Source of the DNA: Nocardioides immobilis
GTDB taxonomy: Bacteria; Actinomycetota; Actinomycetes; Propionibacteriales; Nocardioidaceae
Reading direction: 5' to 3'
Assembly: GCF_003515065.1 (NCBI RefSeq)
Contig: NZ_QXGH01000026.1
Span: 62,001-126,000 of the forward strand
DNA length: 64,000 nucleotides
Made by a program: the position numbers and the translations under genes. Shown here in pieces: positions 43,814 through 53,458 of this stretch. The stretch's first letter is position 1, and every line of letters begins with the position of its first letter. The notes beneath the pieces are model-generated. The model did not search any database, was not told the origin of the DNA, and saw nothing but the letters and a program-made list of their open reading frames with translations.

Positions 43814-44899
43814 TCATCGTGCCGTCTCGGCGATGAGCCGGGCCAGCCTGTCGTCGGCGTCCGCGGGCACCAGTCCCGACGCGGCCGCACTCATCGCGGC
43901 GAGCCGCGCGGGGTCGCCCGCGAGCCCGGGCACCGTGTCGGCGACGTAGTCGGCCGTGAACGCGGCCTCCTCGGCCATCAGCGCTCCCCCGGCGTCGACG
44001 ACGGGACGGGCGTTGTGGACCTGCTCGCCGTTGCCGTAGGCGAGCGGAACGAAGATCGTCGGCACCCCGCTCGCCGCGGCCTCGACCACGCTGTTGGCAC
44101 CGGCGCGGCACACCATCAGGTCGGCGGCGGCGAGGGCGTAGTCCATCCGCTCGACGAACGTCACCACGAGGTACGGCGTACCGGTCTCGACCGGCTCGAC
44201 CCACTCCGGGTCCTCCTTGCCGCGCGCGCCGATGACGTGGAGCACCTGGACACCGGCCGCGCCGAGCGCGGCGGATGCGCGGGACACCGCGCGGTTGAGC
44301 TTCCACGCACCCTGTGACCCACCCGTGACGACGAGCGTCGGCAGGTCGGGATCGAGACCGAAGAAGGCACGGGCCTCCGCGCGCAGAGCGGGCCGGTCGA
44401 GCTGGGAGATCATGCGCCGCAGGGGCAGTCCGACGTACTCGGCGTTCTTCAGCGGGGTGTCGGGGAAGCTGACGGCGACCCGGTCCGCGATCCGCGCACC
44501 GACCTTGTTGGCGATGCCGGGGAGGGCGTTCTGCTCGTGGATCACGAGCGGCAGCTTGCGGCGCCGGGCCGCGAGGTACGCCGGCATCGACACGTAGCCG
44601 CCGTAGCCGACGATCACGTCGGGCTGGGTCCGGTCGATCACCTCGAGGGTCGCCTTCACCGCGCCGCGGAGGCGGGACGGCACCATCGCCAGGTCCTTGT
44701 TGGGGCGCCGCGGCAGCGGGACCGGCGGGATCAGCTCGAGCGGGTAGCCAGCTGCCGGGACCACCGTGCTCTCCAGGCCGCGGGGCGTGCCGAGGCAGGT
44801 GATCACGGTCGCCGGATCGAGCCGCACCAGCGCGTCGGCGGTCGCGAGCAGAGGAGACGTGTGCCCGGCAGTGCCACCGCCGGCGAGCAGTACCTTCAT
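43814..44899 (-). CDS. murG: MurG transferase (lipid II synthesis)
   Basis: Adds GlcNAc to lipid I on the inner face of the membrane, giving lipid II. 361 residues, GT-B fold, with MKVLLAGGGTAGHTSPLLA, LPLVIHEQNALPGIANK, VVTGGSQGAWKLNRAV and VCRAGANSVVEAAASGVPTI. ATG start 11 bases after the ftsW stop. Confidence 0.97.
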   Translation of the reverse strand: MKVLLAGGGTAGHTSPLLATADALVRLDPATVITCLGTPRGLESTVVPAAGYPLELIPPVPLPRRPNKDLAMVPSRLRGAVKATLEVIDRTQPDVIVGYGGYVSMPAYLAARRRKLPLVIHEQNALPGIANKVGARIADRVAVSFPDTPLKNAEYVGLPLRRMISQLDRPALRAEARAFFGLDPDLPTLVVTGGSQGAWKLNRAVSRASAALGAAGVQVLHVIGARGKEDPEWVEPVETGTPYLVVTFVERMDYALAAADLMVCRAGANSVVEAAASGVPTIFVPLAYGNGEQVHNARPVVDAGGALMAEEAAFTADYVADTVPGLAGDPARLAAMSAAASGLVPADADDRLARLIAETAR

Positions 44900-44910
44900 C
44901 GACGGCGAGG

Positions 44911-46203
44911 CTACCGGCGGGCCGACAGCCCGGTCGCACGCGTCCGGCGCCGTTGTGCGAGGGCGCGGGCAGCGGCCGGCTCACGGCGGGCGAAGCCGAT
45001 CACCAGACCGAGCGCGATCAGCGTCGGCAGCAGGCTGGAGCCGCCGTACGAGACCAGGGGCAACGGGATGCCGATGACCGGCAGCAGAGCCAGGACCATG
45101 CCCACGTTGATCATCATCTGGCCGAGGAGCCAGATCACGATGCCGAAGCTGCAGTAGCGGACGAACGGGTCCTTGGTCTGGAGCGCGATCCGCAGCGTGG
45201 CGTAGGCGATGGCGAGGAACAGCCCGATGACGAGCAGGGTGCCGACGAGTCCGAGCTCCTCGCCCAGCACCGCGAAGATGAAGTCGGTGTGGGCCTCGGG
45301 GAGCGTGCCCCACTTCTGCCGGCTGGCCCCGATGCCCTCGCCGAAAATGCCACCGCTCGACATCGCGTAGAGGCCGTGGGCGGGTTGCCAGCCGGTGCCG
45401 TGGTAGTCCTTGAACGGATCGACGAACGTCGTGATCCGGTCGAGCCGCTCGGACGAGGTCGCGGCGAGTCCGAGCGCGAGCACGCTGACCACGCTGAGGC
45501 ACAGCACGAAGAGCCGTGCCGGCGCACCCACGACCCAGAGCATGCCGACGAGGATCGCGAGGAAGACCAGCGCGGTGCCGAGGTCGCGCCCGACGACGAC
45601 CAGCCCGGTCGCGAGCACCATGCCCGGCACGACGGGGACCATCATCTGGTGCAGGTTGCCGAGCCGGCGGTCCTTGTTGGCGTAGATGTGTGCCGCCCAG
45701 ATGATGATCGAGAGCTTGGCGATCTCCGACGGCTGGATCTGCACCGGCCCCAGGGCCAGCCAGTTCTTGTTGCCGTAGATCTCGACGCCGAACTTCGCGG
45801 TCGCCAGGAGCAGGATGAGGGACACCGAGAACGCCGGGTAGGCGAGGCGCCGGACCCAGCTGAGCGGGACCCGGGACGCGGCGAACGCCAGGGGCACGCC
45901 GATCGCGACCCACATCAGCTGCCGCTTCACGATCGCGTAGGAGTCGCCGGTCTTCTCGAAGGCCTCGACGCTCGACGAGCTCAGGACCATCAGCAGGCCG
46001 ATGGTCAGCAGCAGCGAGATCGAGCCGAGCAGCAGGTAGTAGTTCGTCAGCGGCCGGGCCATCGCCTCGCGCAGCGCCGACAGCCAGGCACGGGTGCCGA
46101 CCGTCGAGTCGGGGAGCGCGGCGGTGATGGCGACCCCCTCCCGTCTGAACGCTGTCCTCGTGCGGCTAGCCCTGGCCGATCGCCGCTCGGACCGCTGCTG
46201 CAA
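44911..46203 (-). CDS. ftsW: FtsW lipid II polymerase (SEDS)
   Basis: Septal peptidoglycan glycosyltransferase that works with FtsI. Ten membrane segments; SEDS marks are GRDLGTALVFLAILVGML, FGEGIGASRQKWGTLPEAHT with FIFAVLGEELG, and IGIPLPLVSYGGSSLLPT. The start is uncertain: TTG 46203 would overlap murD by 38 bases and has a poor ribosome site; ATG 46062 gives 383 residues but cuts the cytosolic tail; the only strong ribosome site (GGGAGGGGG, about 46134-46142) is followed by ATC at 46128, not a normal start. I list the longest form. Confidence 0.93.
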   Translation of the reverse strand: MQQRSERRSARASRTRTAFRREGVAITAALPDSTVGTRAWLSALREAMARPLTNYYLLLGSISLLLTIGLLMVLSSSSVEAFEKTGDSYAIVKRQLMWVAIGVPLAFAASRVPLSWVRRLAYPAFSVSLILLLATAKFGVEIYGNKNWLALGPVQIQPSEIAKLSIIIWAAHIYANKDRRLGNLHQMMVPVVPGMVLATGLVVVGRDLGTALVFLAILVGMLWVVGAPARLFVLCLSVVSVLALGLAATSSERLDRITTFVDPFKDYHGTGWQPAHGLYAMSSGGIFGEGIGASRQKWGTLPEAHTDFIFAVLGEELGLVGTLLVIGLFLAIAYATLRIALQTKDPFVRYCSFGIVIWLLGQMMINVGMVLALLPVIGIPLPLVSYGGSSLLPTLIALGLVIGFARREPAAARALAQRRRTRATGLSARR

Positions 46204-47635
46204 AGGCGTCGCCCCGTGCGGCGTAGTCGGTGAACTGGTCCATCGAGGCGCACCCCGGTGCGAGGAGCACCGTGTCCCCGGGGCGAGCAGCCGCGGCCGC
46301 CGCCCCGACGACGCGTCCCATCAGGTCAGCCCCGTCTACCGGTCCAGTTTCTCCGGCGGTCACCTCGATCACCGGGACATCCGGCGCGTGTCGCGCAAGC
46401 GCGTCCGCGATCACCGCGCGGTCGCGGCCGATGAGCACGACCGCGCGCAAACGGTCCCCGACCTTCTGCACCAGCTCGTCGAAGGTGGCTCCCTTGGCCA
46501 GGCCGCCGGCCACCCACACGACGGGGTCGTAGGCGGCCAGCGAGGACTGCGCGGCGTGCGGGTTGGTGGCCTTGGAGTCGTCGACCCAGGTGACGCCCTC
46601 GTGCTCGGCGACCACGGCGATCCGGTGCCCGTCGGGACGGAACGCCCGCAGGCCGTCGCGTACGGCGGCCTGACTGATGCCGTGGGCCCGGGCCAGCGCC
46701 GCAGCGGCCAGCGCGTTGGCGACGAAGTGCGGGGCGGACGAGGCGAGGTCGGAGATCGCGCACAGCTCGGCCGCTGCGCTCTGCCGCTCGTCGATGAACG
46801 CCCGGTCGACCAGGACGTCCTCGACCACGCCGACCATCCCCACCGACGGGATGCCGAGGGTGAAGCCGATCGCGCGGGCGCCCTCGACGACGTCGGCGTC
46901 GCGGACCAGCCGCTCGGTCGTCGGGTCGGCGACGTTGTAGACGCAGGCGCGCTCGACGCCCTGGTAGATGCGGCCCTTGTCGCGGGCGTAGTCGTCCATG
47001 CCGGACTCACCGGCGTACCAGTCCAAGTGGTCCTCGGCGAAGTTCAGCACCGCAGCCGACTCGGCGGTCATCGTCGACACGTAGTGCAGCTGGAAGCTCG
47101 AGAGCTCGACCGCGATCACGTCGTACGGCTCGGGGTCCATCACCGCCTCGGTCAGCGGCAGGCCGACGTTGCCGGCGGCGACGCTGCGCAGCCCCGCGGC
47201 GCGCAGGATCGAGTCCAGCATCTGCACGGTCGTGGTCTTGCCGTTGGTGCCGGTCACGCAGAGCCACGGCGCGGGGTGATCGGGATCGCGCAGCCGCCAG
47301 GCCAGCTCGACCTCGCCCCACACCGGGATCCCCCGCTCCCGCGCCTGGACGAGCAGCGGCGCGTCGGGGCGGAACCCCGGCGACGTGACCACGAGGTCGA
47401 CGTCGTCCGGCAGCACGGCCGCGTCCGCGCCGACCCGGAACCGTGCGCCGAGCGCCTCGAGCAGCTCCGCGCGCGGCTGGAGCTTGGGACTGATCGCGTC
47501 GGCGACGGCCGTCACGTCGGCGTCGAGGTGGAGGAGGTTGTCGACCGCGGCCGCCCCGCTCGCGCCGAAGCCCGCGACGACCGCCCGCACGCCGCGCCAG
47601 GAGTCCTTGCGGCCGAGGGTGAGCACGTCGGTCAA
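46166..47635 (-). CDS. murD: UDP-N-acetylmuramoyl-L-alanine-D-glutamate ligase
   Basis: Adds D-Glu to the growing stem peptide. About 489 residues. VVAGFGASGAAAVDNLL is the N-terminal nucleotide fold, WLCVTGTNGKTTTVQML the ATP loop, VAVELSSFQLHY and NFAEDHLDWY the central motifs, and WVDDSKATNPHAAQSSL the C-terminal domain. TTG 47635 overlaps the mraY stop (TTGA); GTG 47626 is a near alternative. Confidence 0.96.
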   Translation of the reverse strand: MTDVLTLGRKDSWRGVRAVVAGFGASGAAAVDNLLHLDADVTAVADAISPKLQPRAELLEALGARFRVGADAAVLPDDVDLVVTSPGFRPDAPLLVQARERGIPVWGEVELAWRLRDPDHPAPWLCVTGTNGKTTTVQMLDSILRAAGLRSVAAGNVGLPLTEAVMDPEPYDVIAVELSSFQLHYVSTMTAESAAVLNFAEDHLDWYAGESGMDDYARDKGRIYQGVERACVYNVADPTTERLVRDADVVEGARAIGFTLGIPSVGMVGVVEDVLVDRAFIDERQSAAAELCAISDLASSAPHFVANALAAAALARAHGISQAAVRDGLRAFRPDGHRIAVVAEHEGVTWVDDSKATNPHAAQSSLAAYDPVVWVAGGLAKGATFDELVQKVGDRLRAVVLIGRDRAVIADALARHAPDVPVIEVTAGETGPVDGADLMGRVVGAAAAAARPGDTVLLAPGCASMDQFTDYAARGDAFAAAVRAAIGQG

Positions 47636-48717
47636 AGCCTGGCCACCCACTCGGCGTAGAAGACGCCCAGGCCGGTCGCGACGAACAGCCCGGTGATGAT
47701 CCAGAACCGGATCACGACGGTGACCTGCTCCCAGCCCAGCATCTCGAAGTGGTGGTGGATCGGCGCGATCCGGAAGACCCGCTTGCCGACGCCGGTGAGC
47801 CTCTTGGTCGTCTTGAACCAGGTGACCTGCAGCATCACCGACGCGGTCTCGAGCACGAAGAGCCCGCCGAGGATCACCAGCAGCAGCTCGGTGCGGGTGA
47901 GGATCGCGAAGCCCGCGAGCGCCCCGCCGAGGGAGAGCGAGCCGGTGTCGCCCATGAAGATCGCCGCCGGCGAAGCGTTCCACCACAGGAACCCGAAGCA
48001 GGCGCCGGTGATCGCCGCGGCGATGATCGCGAGGTCGAGAGGGTCTCGCACGTTGTAGCAGCTGGCGCTGGGCGCCTCCTGGCAGAACTGGTTGTTCTGC
48101 CAGATGTTCACCAGCGTGTAGGCGCCGAACACCATCACGCTCGCGCCGGCGGCAAGGCCGTCGAGGCCGTCGGCGAGGTTGACCGCGTTGCTGAACCCGG
48201 TGACCAGCAGCCAGATCAGCAGCAGCGCGAGCACGATCGGCAGCTGCAGCCACTCGATCTCACGCAGGAACGAGACCTTCTCCGACGCCGGCGACCGACC
48301 GTTCTCGTCCTCGAGCCACGGGGCCAGGGCGAGGATGCCGAAGGCCACCGCGATCACGGTCTGGCCGACCATCTTGGCCTTGCTGCGCAGGCCGAGGCTG
48401 CGCTGCTTGTAGATCTTGATGAAGTCGTCGAGGAAGCCGACCAGGCCCATGCCCACGAAGAGGAAGAGCAGGAGCAGCGCCGAGGCGCTCGGCGCGTCCA
48501 TCGTCAGCAGCTTGGCGAGCCCGTAGCCGAGGACCACCGCCGCGATGATCACGACACCGCCCATCGTGGGCGTCCCGCGCTTGGTGTGGTGGCTGGTCGG
48601 GCCGTCCTCGCGGATCTCCTGCCCGTAGCCCCACTTGGTGAACACGCGGATCGCGGTCCGGGTGCCGAGCAACGAGACCAGCAGGGCGATGCCCCCACCG
48701 AGCAGGATCGCTAGCAC
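47632..48717 (-). CDS. mraY: MraY phospho-MurNAc-pentapeptide translocase
   Basis: Moves phospho-MurNAc-pentapeptide onto undecaprenyl phosphate, giving lipid I. 361 residues, ten membrane segments. Motifs are DGPTSHHTKRGTPTMGGVVI, FLDDFIKIYKQRSLGL (catalytic Asp pair), NAVNLADGLDGLAAG and FMGDTGSLSLGGALAG. GTG start with AGGA seven bases upstream, 12 bases after the murF stop. Confidence 0.97.
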   Translation of the reverse strand: MLAILLGGGIALLVSLLGTRTAIRVFTKWGYGQEIREDGPTSHHTKRGTPTMGGVVIIAAVVLGYGLAKLLTMDAPSASALLLLFLFVGMGLVGFLDDFIKIYKQRSLGLRSKAKMVGQTVIAVAFGILALAPWLEDENGRSPASEKVSFLREIEWLQLPIVLALLLIWLLVTGFSNAVNLADGLDGLAAGASVMVFGAYTLVNIWQNNQFCQEAPSASCYNVRDPLDLAIIAAAITGACFGFLWWNASPAAIFMGDTGSLSLGGALAGFAILTRTELLLVILGGLFVLETASVMLQVTWFKTTKRLTGVGKRVFRIAPIHHHFEMLGWEQVTVVIRFWIITGLFVATGLGVFYAEWVARL

Positions 48718-48729
48718 GCTGCTGTCCTC

Positions 48730-50109
48730 TCACGCACTGTCAGTGTCCTCGGGATCACCCAGCAGCTGCTCGGCGACCCATTCGAGCGCCGCCCCCCGGG
48801 ACGCCTTCACGAGGACCACGTCCTCCGGGGCGGCATTCTGCCGCACCCACGCGAGAGCCTCGTCGCGCCCCTCGGTCCTGACCACGATCGGTCCCTCCGC
48901 CGCCGCGATCGCGTCGGCGATCGACGCTGCGGGCTCGCCCACCACCACGACGACGTCGACGCCGAGGCGGACCGCGTCGGCTCCGACGGCACGGTGGCCG
49001 GCCTCGTGCTCGCTGCCGAGCTCCAGCATCTGGCCGAGCACGGCGATCGTCCGTCCGCTTCGCGGACGACCGATGGCGACCAGCGCCGCCAGGGCTGCCG
49101 CCACCGAATCCGGATTGGCGTTGTAGGCGTCGTTGATGACGACCATGCCGTCGGGACGCTCGTGCACCTCCATCCGCCACCGGGACGCCGCGGTGGCACC
49201 GGAGAGCGCCGCGGCGACGTCGGCGAGCGGGAACCCCGCGGCGATCGCCATCGCGGCCGCGGCGGCCGCGTTCTGCACCTGGTGCGCTCCGACCTGGAGC
49301 AGCTGGACGACCGCGGACTCATCGCCGTGGACGAGGCGGAAGCCGGGCCGGCCGAGCTCGTCGAGGTGGACCGACTCCCACCGCACCGTGCCCGAGCTGC
49401 CGAAGGTGACCACGCGCGCCGCTGTCCGCGACGCCATCGCCGCGACGAGCGGGTCATCGCCGTTGAGGACGGCCGCACCGTCGGCGGGCAGCGCCTCGAC
49501 GATCTCGCCCTTCGCCGTCGCGATCTGCTCGCGGCCACCGAACTCCCCCACGTGCGCGGTGCCGACGTTGAGCGCGGCAGCGACCCGCGGTGGCGCGATG
49601 TCGCACAGGTAGGAGATGTGGCCGATGCCCCGAGCGCCCATCTCGACGACCAGGTAGTCGGTGTCGGCGCCCGACTGGAGCACCGTGAGCGGGACGCCGA
49701 TCTCGTTGTTGTGGTTGCCGCCGGTGGCGACGACCCGGTCGGCGCCGGCCAACGAGCGCAGCACGCTCGCGAGGTAGTCCTTGGTGCCCGTCTTGCCGAC
49801 CGAGCCCGTGAGCGCCAGCACCATGGCCGGCGTCCGGTCGACCACGTGGCGGGCGAGGCGGCCCAGCGCCACGACCGGGTCGGCGACGACGACCGTGGGC
49901 GCGTCCGTCGGCCGGCTGCCGAGCACGGCGTGCGCGCCGGCGGCGTACTCATGGCCGTCGACGCGCTCCCCCACGATCGCGAGGAACAGCCCGTCGGCGA
50001 CCGGGTTGCGGCTGTCGACGTATGCGGGACCGGACACCACCAGGCCCGGGTCGCCGTGCACCTCGCCGTCCACGACGGCGGCGATCTCCTCGAGCCGCAT
50101 CGGGATCAT
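48730..50109 (-). CDS. murF: UDP-MurNAc-tripeptide-D-Ala-D-Ala ligase
   Basis: Adds D-Ala-D-Ala to complete the pentapeptide. 459 residues. The ATP loop reads LALTGSVGKTGTKDYLASVL (Thr to Gly at one loop position, seen in other actinobacterial MurF as small residues). ATGGNHNNEIGVPLTVL and VVINDAYNANPDSVAAAL are family motifs. ATG overlaps the murE stop (ATGA). Confidence 0.96.
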   Translation of the reverse strand: MIPMRLEEIAAVVDGEVHGDPGLVVSGPAYVDSRNPVADGLFLAIVGERVDGHEYAAGAHAVLGSRPTDAPTVVVADPVVALGRLARHVVDRTPAMVLALTGSVGKTGTKDYLASVLRSLAGADRVVATGGNHNNEIGVPLTVLQSGADTDYLVVEMGARGIGHISYLCDIAPPRVAAALNVGTAHVGEFGGREQIATAKGEIVEALPADGAAVLNGDDPLVAAMASRTAARVVTFGSSGTVRWESVHLDELGRPGFRLVHGDESAVVQLLQVGAHQVQNAAAAAAMAIAAGFPLADVAAALSGATAASRWRMEVHERPDGMVVINDAYNANPDSVAAALAALVAIGRPRSGRTIAVLGQMLELGSEHEAGHRAVGADAVRLGVDVVVVVGEPAASIADAIAAAEGPIVVRTEGRDEALAWVRQNAAPEDVVLVKASRGAALEWVAEQLLGDPEDTDSA

Positions 50110-51659
50110 CGGCCGCCTCCGCCCAGCAGCTCGCGCACGACCTCGCGGTCGTCGAACGGGTGCACGACGCCGGCGACCTCCTGGCCGGTCTCGTGCCCCT
50201 TGCCGGCCACGAGTACGACGTCGCCGGCCCCCGCCTCCTCGAGGGCGGCCGCGATCGCGGCCCGCCGGTCGCCGATCTCGCGCACGTCGGCCCGGCGGGA
50301 GGCCTCGACGTCGGCCACGCCGGCCAGCACCTCCGCCCGGATGGCGGCCGGGTCCTCGCTGCGCGGGTTGTCGTCGGTCACGATCACGAGGTCCGCCTCG
50401 GCGGCCGCGATCGCCCCCATCACCGGCCGCTTGCCGCGGTCCCGGTCGCCGCCGGCGCCGATCACGGCGATCAGCCGGCCGGCCGTCACCGGCCGCAGCG
50501 TCCCGAGCACCGCGGTGAGGGCGTCCGGCTTGTGCGCGTAGTCGACGTAAACCGCGAAGCCCGGATCAGCGGCAGCGGAGACCCGCTCCAGCCGGCCCGG
50601 CACTCCCCCGGTCGCTGCGATGCCGGCAACGACGGCCTCCGGGTCGAGTCCGGCCTCGACGGCAGCCGCCACCGCCGACAGGGCGTTGGCGACGTTGAAG
50701 TCGCCGGGCAGCGCGACCGCCGCGGGCAGGGAGAAGCCGCGGGGGCCACGGATGGTGAAGGTGGAGCCCTCCGGACCGAGGTCGATGTCGACCGCCGACC
50801 AGTCCGCCTCCGCGCCCCGCGTGGACATCGTCCGCACCGGGATCGTCGCGATCTCGACCAGTCGCCGGCCGTGCTCATCATCGACGTTGACGAGTCCGAG
50901 GTGGGCCCGCTCGGGGGTGAACAGGGTCGCCTTCGCCGCGAAGTAGTCGTCGACGTCGGCGTGGAAGTCGAGGTGGTCGCGGCCGAGGTTGGTGAAGACG
51001 GCGACGTCGAACACGACGCCGTCGACGCGGCCCAGCACCAGCGCGTGGCTCGACACCTCGATCGCGCAGCACTCGACCCCCTCCTCGCGCATCACCGCGA
51101 ACAGGGCGTGGAGGTCGGGTGCCTCCGGCGTGGTCAGCGTGGTCTTGAGGTCGACGCCCGTGATCCGGGTGCCGACGGTGCCGACGACGGCGGACGAGAT
51201 GCCGGCGGCGCCGAGACCGCCGTCGAGCAGCCGGGTGACCGTGGTCTTGCCCTGGGTGCCGGTGACGCCGATCATCCGCATCGCCCGGGCCGGGTGCCCG
51301 TAGATGCCGGCGGACACGGCGCCCAGCACCGACCGCGGCGACGCCACGACGACGGCCGGCAGCCCGGGAGGTACGGCGGCCGCGCCCGACTCGTCGGTCA
51401 GCACCGCGCCGGCGCCGGCGGCGACGGCCTGGTCGACGAAGTCCATGCCGTGCGCGCGGGCGCCGGGCAGGGCGGCGTAGAGGTCGCCCGGCAGCACCCG
51501 CCGCGAGTCGAGGGTGATGCCGGTGACGACGGCGGCCGCGTCGGCGCCCACCAACCGGGCATCGGTCTGCTCCCGGACCAGTGCCACCACGTCGTCGAGG
51601 GGCATGGGGTCCTGGTGCTGCGGGCGTGCGGTCCCTGGGATCATCAGGGGGTCCGTCAC
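50106..51659 (-). CDS. murE: UDP-MurNAc-tripeptide synthetase, DAP-adding
   Basis: Adds the third residue of the stem peptide. 517 residues from GTG 51659, which overlaps the ftsI stop (GTGA); ATG 51644 is a possible later start. ATP loop MIGVTGTQGKTTVTRLL, then CAIEVSSHALVLGRVDG and YVDYAHKPDALTAVL. The substrate motif VTDDNPRSEDP has DNPR, the form of diaminopimelate-adding MurE, so the wall has DAP (meso or LL), not lysine. Confidence 0.96.
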   Translation of the reverse strand: MTDPLMIPGTARPQHQDPMPLDDVVALVREQTDARLVGADAAAVVTGITLDSRRVLPGDLYAALPGARAHGMDFVDQAVAAGAGAVLTDESGAAAVPPGLPAVVVASPRSVLGAVSAGIYGHPARAMRMIGVTGTQGKTTVTRLLDGGLGAAGISSAVVGTVGTRITGVDLKTTLTTPEAPDLHALFAVMREEGVECCAIEVSSHALVLGRVDGVVFDVAVFTNLGRDHLDFHADVDDYFAAKATLFTPERAHLGLVNVDDEHGRRLVEIATIPVRTMSTRGAEADWSAVDIDLGPEGSTFTIRGPRGFSLPAAVALPGDFNVANALSAVAAAVEAGLDPEAVVAGIAATGGVPGRLERVSAAADPGFAVYVDYAHKPDALTAVLGTLRPVTAGRLIAVIGAGGDRDRGKRPVMGAIAAAEADLVIVTDDNPRSEDPAAIRAEVLAGVADVEASRRADVREIGDRRAAIAAALEEAGAGDVVLVAGKGHETGQEVAGVVHPFDDREVVRELLGGGGR

Positions 51660-53440
51660 CACTCGACGGGCAGCCGCGAGGGGCGGGTCTCGGTCGGGGG
51701 CACGCCGTACTGCCGCAGGGCGTAGCTCATCAGCTTCGCGAACGCCGGACCGGCGACCGCGCCACCGCCACCGGTGCGGGAGTCGTGGACGACGACGTAG
51801 ACGGTGAACCGGGGGTCGTCGGTCGGGCCGAAACCGACGAACGACGCGGTGTGGCTGCCGTCGTAGCAGCCGCAGCTGTCGGCGACCCGCTGCGCGGTGC
51901 CGGTCTTGCCCGCGATCCGGTAGCCCTGCACGGCGGCCAGCGGCGCCACGCCGTCGACGGGGTCGAGCACGCGCTCCATCATCAGGGCAGTCTGCCGTGC
52001 CGCCTCGGTGCTGATCACCCGGCGCTCCTCGGCCTGGTCGGTGCCGACCTCGGTGCCGTCGTCGAGAGTGGCGGAGCCGTCGACCAGGCTCGGGTCGATC
52101 CGGATGCCGTCGTTCGCGACGGCGTTGACGGCGGCGATCATCTGGACCGCGTTGATCGAGAGCGACTGGCCGAACGCGATCCGGTCGTCGACCTGGTCGG
52201 TCCATGCCTCGCCGTCGGGCAGCAGCCCCTTCGTCTCACCCCGGAGGCCGATCCCGGTCTCCTCGCCGAAGCCGAACGCGGTGAGGTAGGACCGGAGCTG
52301 CCCGGGCTCGAACCGGTCGGCGGCGAGCACCGTGCCGATGTTCGAGGACTTGGCGAGGATCCCGGCGAGGGTGAGGTGCTCGATGCCGTGCACCCAGTGG
52401 TCGTGGATCGGCCGGTCCTGCCGGTTGAGGGACGCCGGTACGACGTACTGCTGGCGCGGCCGGCCCAGGCCGGCGTCGATGACGGCGCTCAGGGTGAGCA
52501 CCTTCTCGGTGGACCCCGGCTCGTAGACGTCGGTCAGGGCGCTGGACTTGTAGCGCGACTTGGGCCACTCCTGCGGCTCGCTGGCGTCGTACGTCGGATA
52601 GTCGGCCAGGGCGAGCAGCTCCCCGGTGCGGCTGTCCATGATGATCGCGATCCCGGACTCCGCGTTCGAGCCCTCGACCGTCTGCTGCAGGACCTTCTGC
52701 GTGTAGAACTGCAGCCGCTTGTCGAGGGTCAGGGTGAGGTCCGAGCCGTCGATGGCCGGGCTCACCGTGTTGTCGCCCAGCGGGATCAGGTTGCCGGCGC
52801 CCATCTCGTAGCGCGCCTCGCCGTCCTCGCCGGAGAGGTAGTCGTTGAACGAGTCCTCCAGACCGGCGAGCGCGCGGGCCGAGCCGTCCTTCTTCGGCGT
52901 CCCGAGGAAGCCGAGCAGGTTCGCGGCGAGGTCTCCGAACTGGTACCGCCGTACGGGGTCGCGGTGCATGAAGAGGCCGACGAAGCCCTTCTTCTCGGCC
53001 TCCGCGACCACCGCCTCGGCCTTCGACGTGGGCACCTGGCGGGCGATGTACTGGAACCGGCTGCCCTCGACCCGGAGCCGCTCGAGCACCTCGACGTAGT
53101 CGAGGTCGAGCCGCCGGGCGAGGAGGGTCGCGAGCTCGGGAGCGTCGTCGGCCGTCATCGACGGGTCGGCCACGATCATCCTGCCGTCGATCGACACGGC
53201 GAGCGGCTCGCCCAGCCGGTCGAGGATCTCGCCGCGGGTCGCCGGCAGGATCACCGTCTGCGAGCCCTCGGCAGCCGCCATCTCGGCGTACTTGTCGGGG
53301 TCGACGCCCTGCAGCTGCACGAGCCGGGCAGCGAAGACGGACAGCACCATCGCGATGACGATGAATCCCACCTTGAGCCGCAGCTGCGGCGACGCACGCC
53401 GCGGCGCGCGGGCCGGTCGGGGGCGGCTCGGTCCGGTCAC
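51656..53440 (-). CDS. ftsI: Division-specific class B penicillin-binding protein
   Basis: Septal transpeptidase. 594 residues: basic cytosolic start, one membrane helix (LKVGFIVIAMVLSVFAARLV), a pedestal domain and the transpeptidase domain. Catalytic Ser310 is in EPGSTEKVLTL (SxxK), SSN is in LAKSSNIGTVL, and KTG is in IAGKTGTAQRVADS. VADSCGCYDG after the KTG motif is an unusual short Cys pair. Stops inside the murE start. Confidence 0.96.
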   Translation of the reverse strand: MTGPSRPRPARAPRRASPQLRLKVGFIVIAMVLSVFAARLVQLQGVDPDKYAEMAAAEGSQTVILPATRGEILDRLGEPLAVSIDGRMIVADPSMTADDAPELATLLARRLDLDYVEVLERLRVEGSRFQYIARQVPTSKAEAVVAEAEKKGFVGLFMHRDPVRRYQFGDLAANLLGFLGTPKKDGSARALAGLEDSFNDYLSGEDGEARYEMGAGNLIPLGDNTVSPAIDGSDLTLTLDKRLQFYTQKVLQQTVEGSNAESGIAIIMDSRTGELLALADYPTYDASEPQEWPKSRYKSSALTDVYEPGSTEKVLTLSAVIDAGLGRPRQQYVVPASLNRQDRPIHDHWVHGIEHLTLAGILAKSSNIGTVLAADRFEPGQLRSYLTAFGFGEETGIGLRGETKGLLPDGEAWTDQVDDRIAFGQSLSINAVQMIAAVNAVANDGIRIDPSLVDGSATLDDGTEVGTDQAEERRVISTEAARQTALMMERVLDPVDGVAPLAAVQGYRIAGKTGTAQRVADSCGCYDGSHTASFVGFGPTDDPRFTVYVVVHDSRTGGGGAVAGPAFAKLMSYALRQYGVPPTETRPSRLPVEW

Positions 53441-53458
53441 ACCCGCAAACCTAGGTTG

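Noticed and set aside
48730..50109. MurF ATP loop GKTGTK as a sign of inactivation
   Set aside because: Lys and the next Thr are kept, and small residues at this place occur in other actinobacterial MurF proteins; the gene is otherwise complete.
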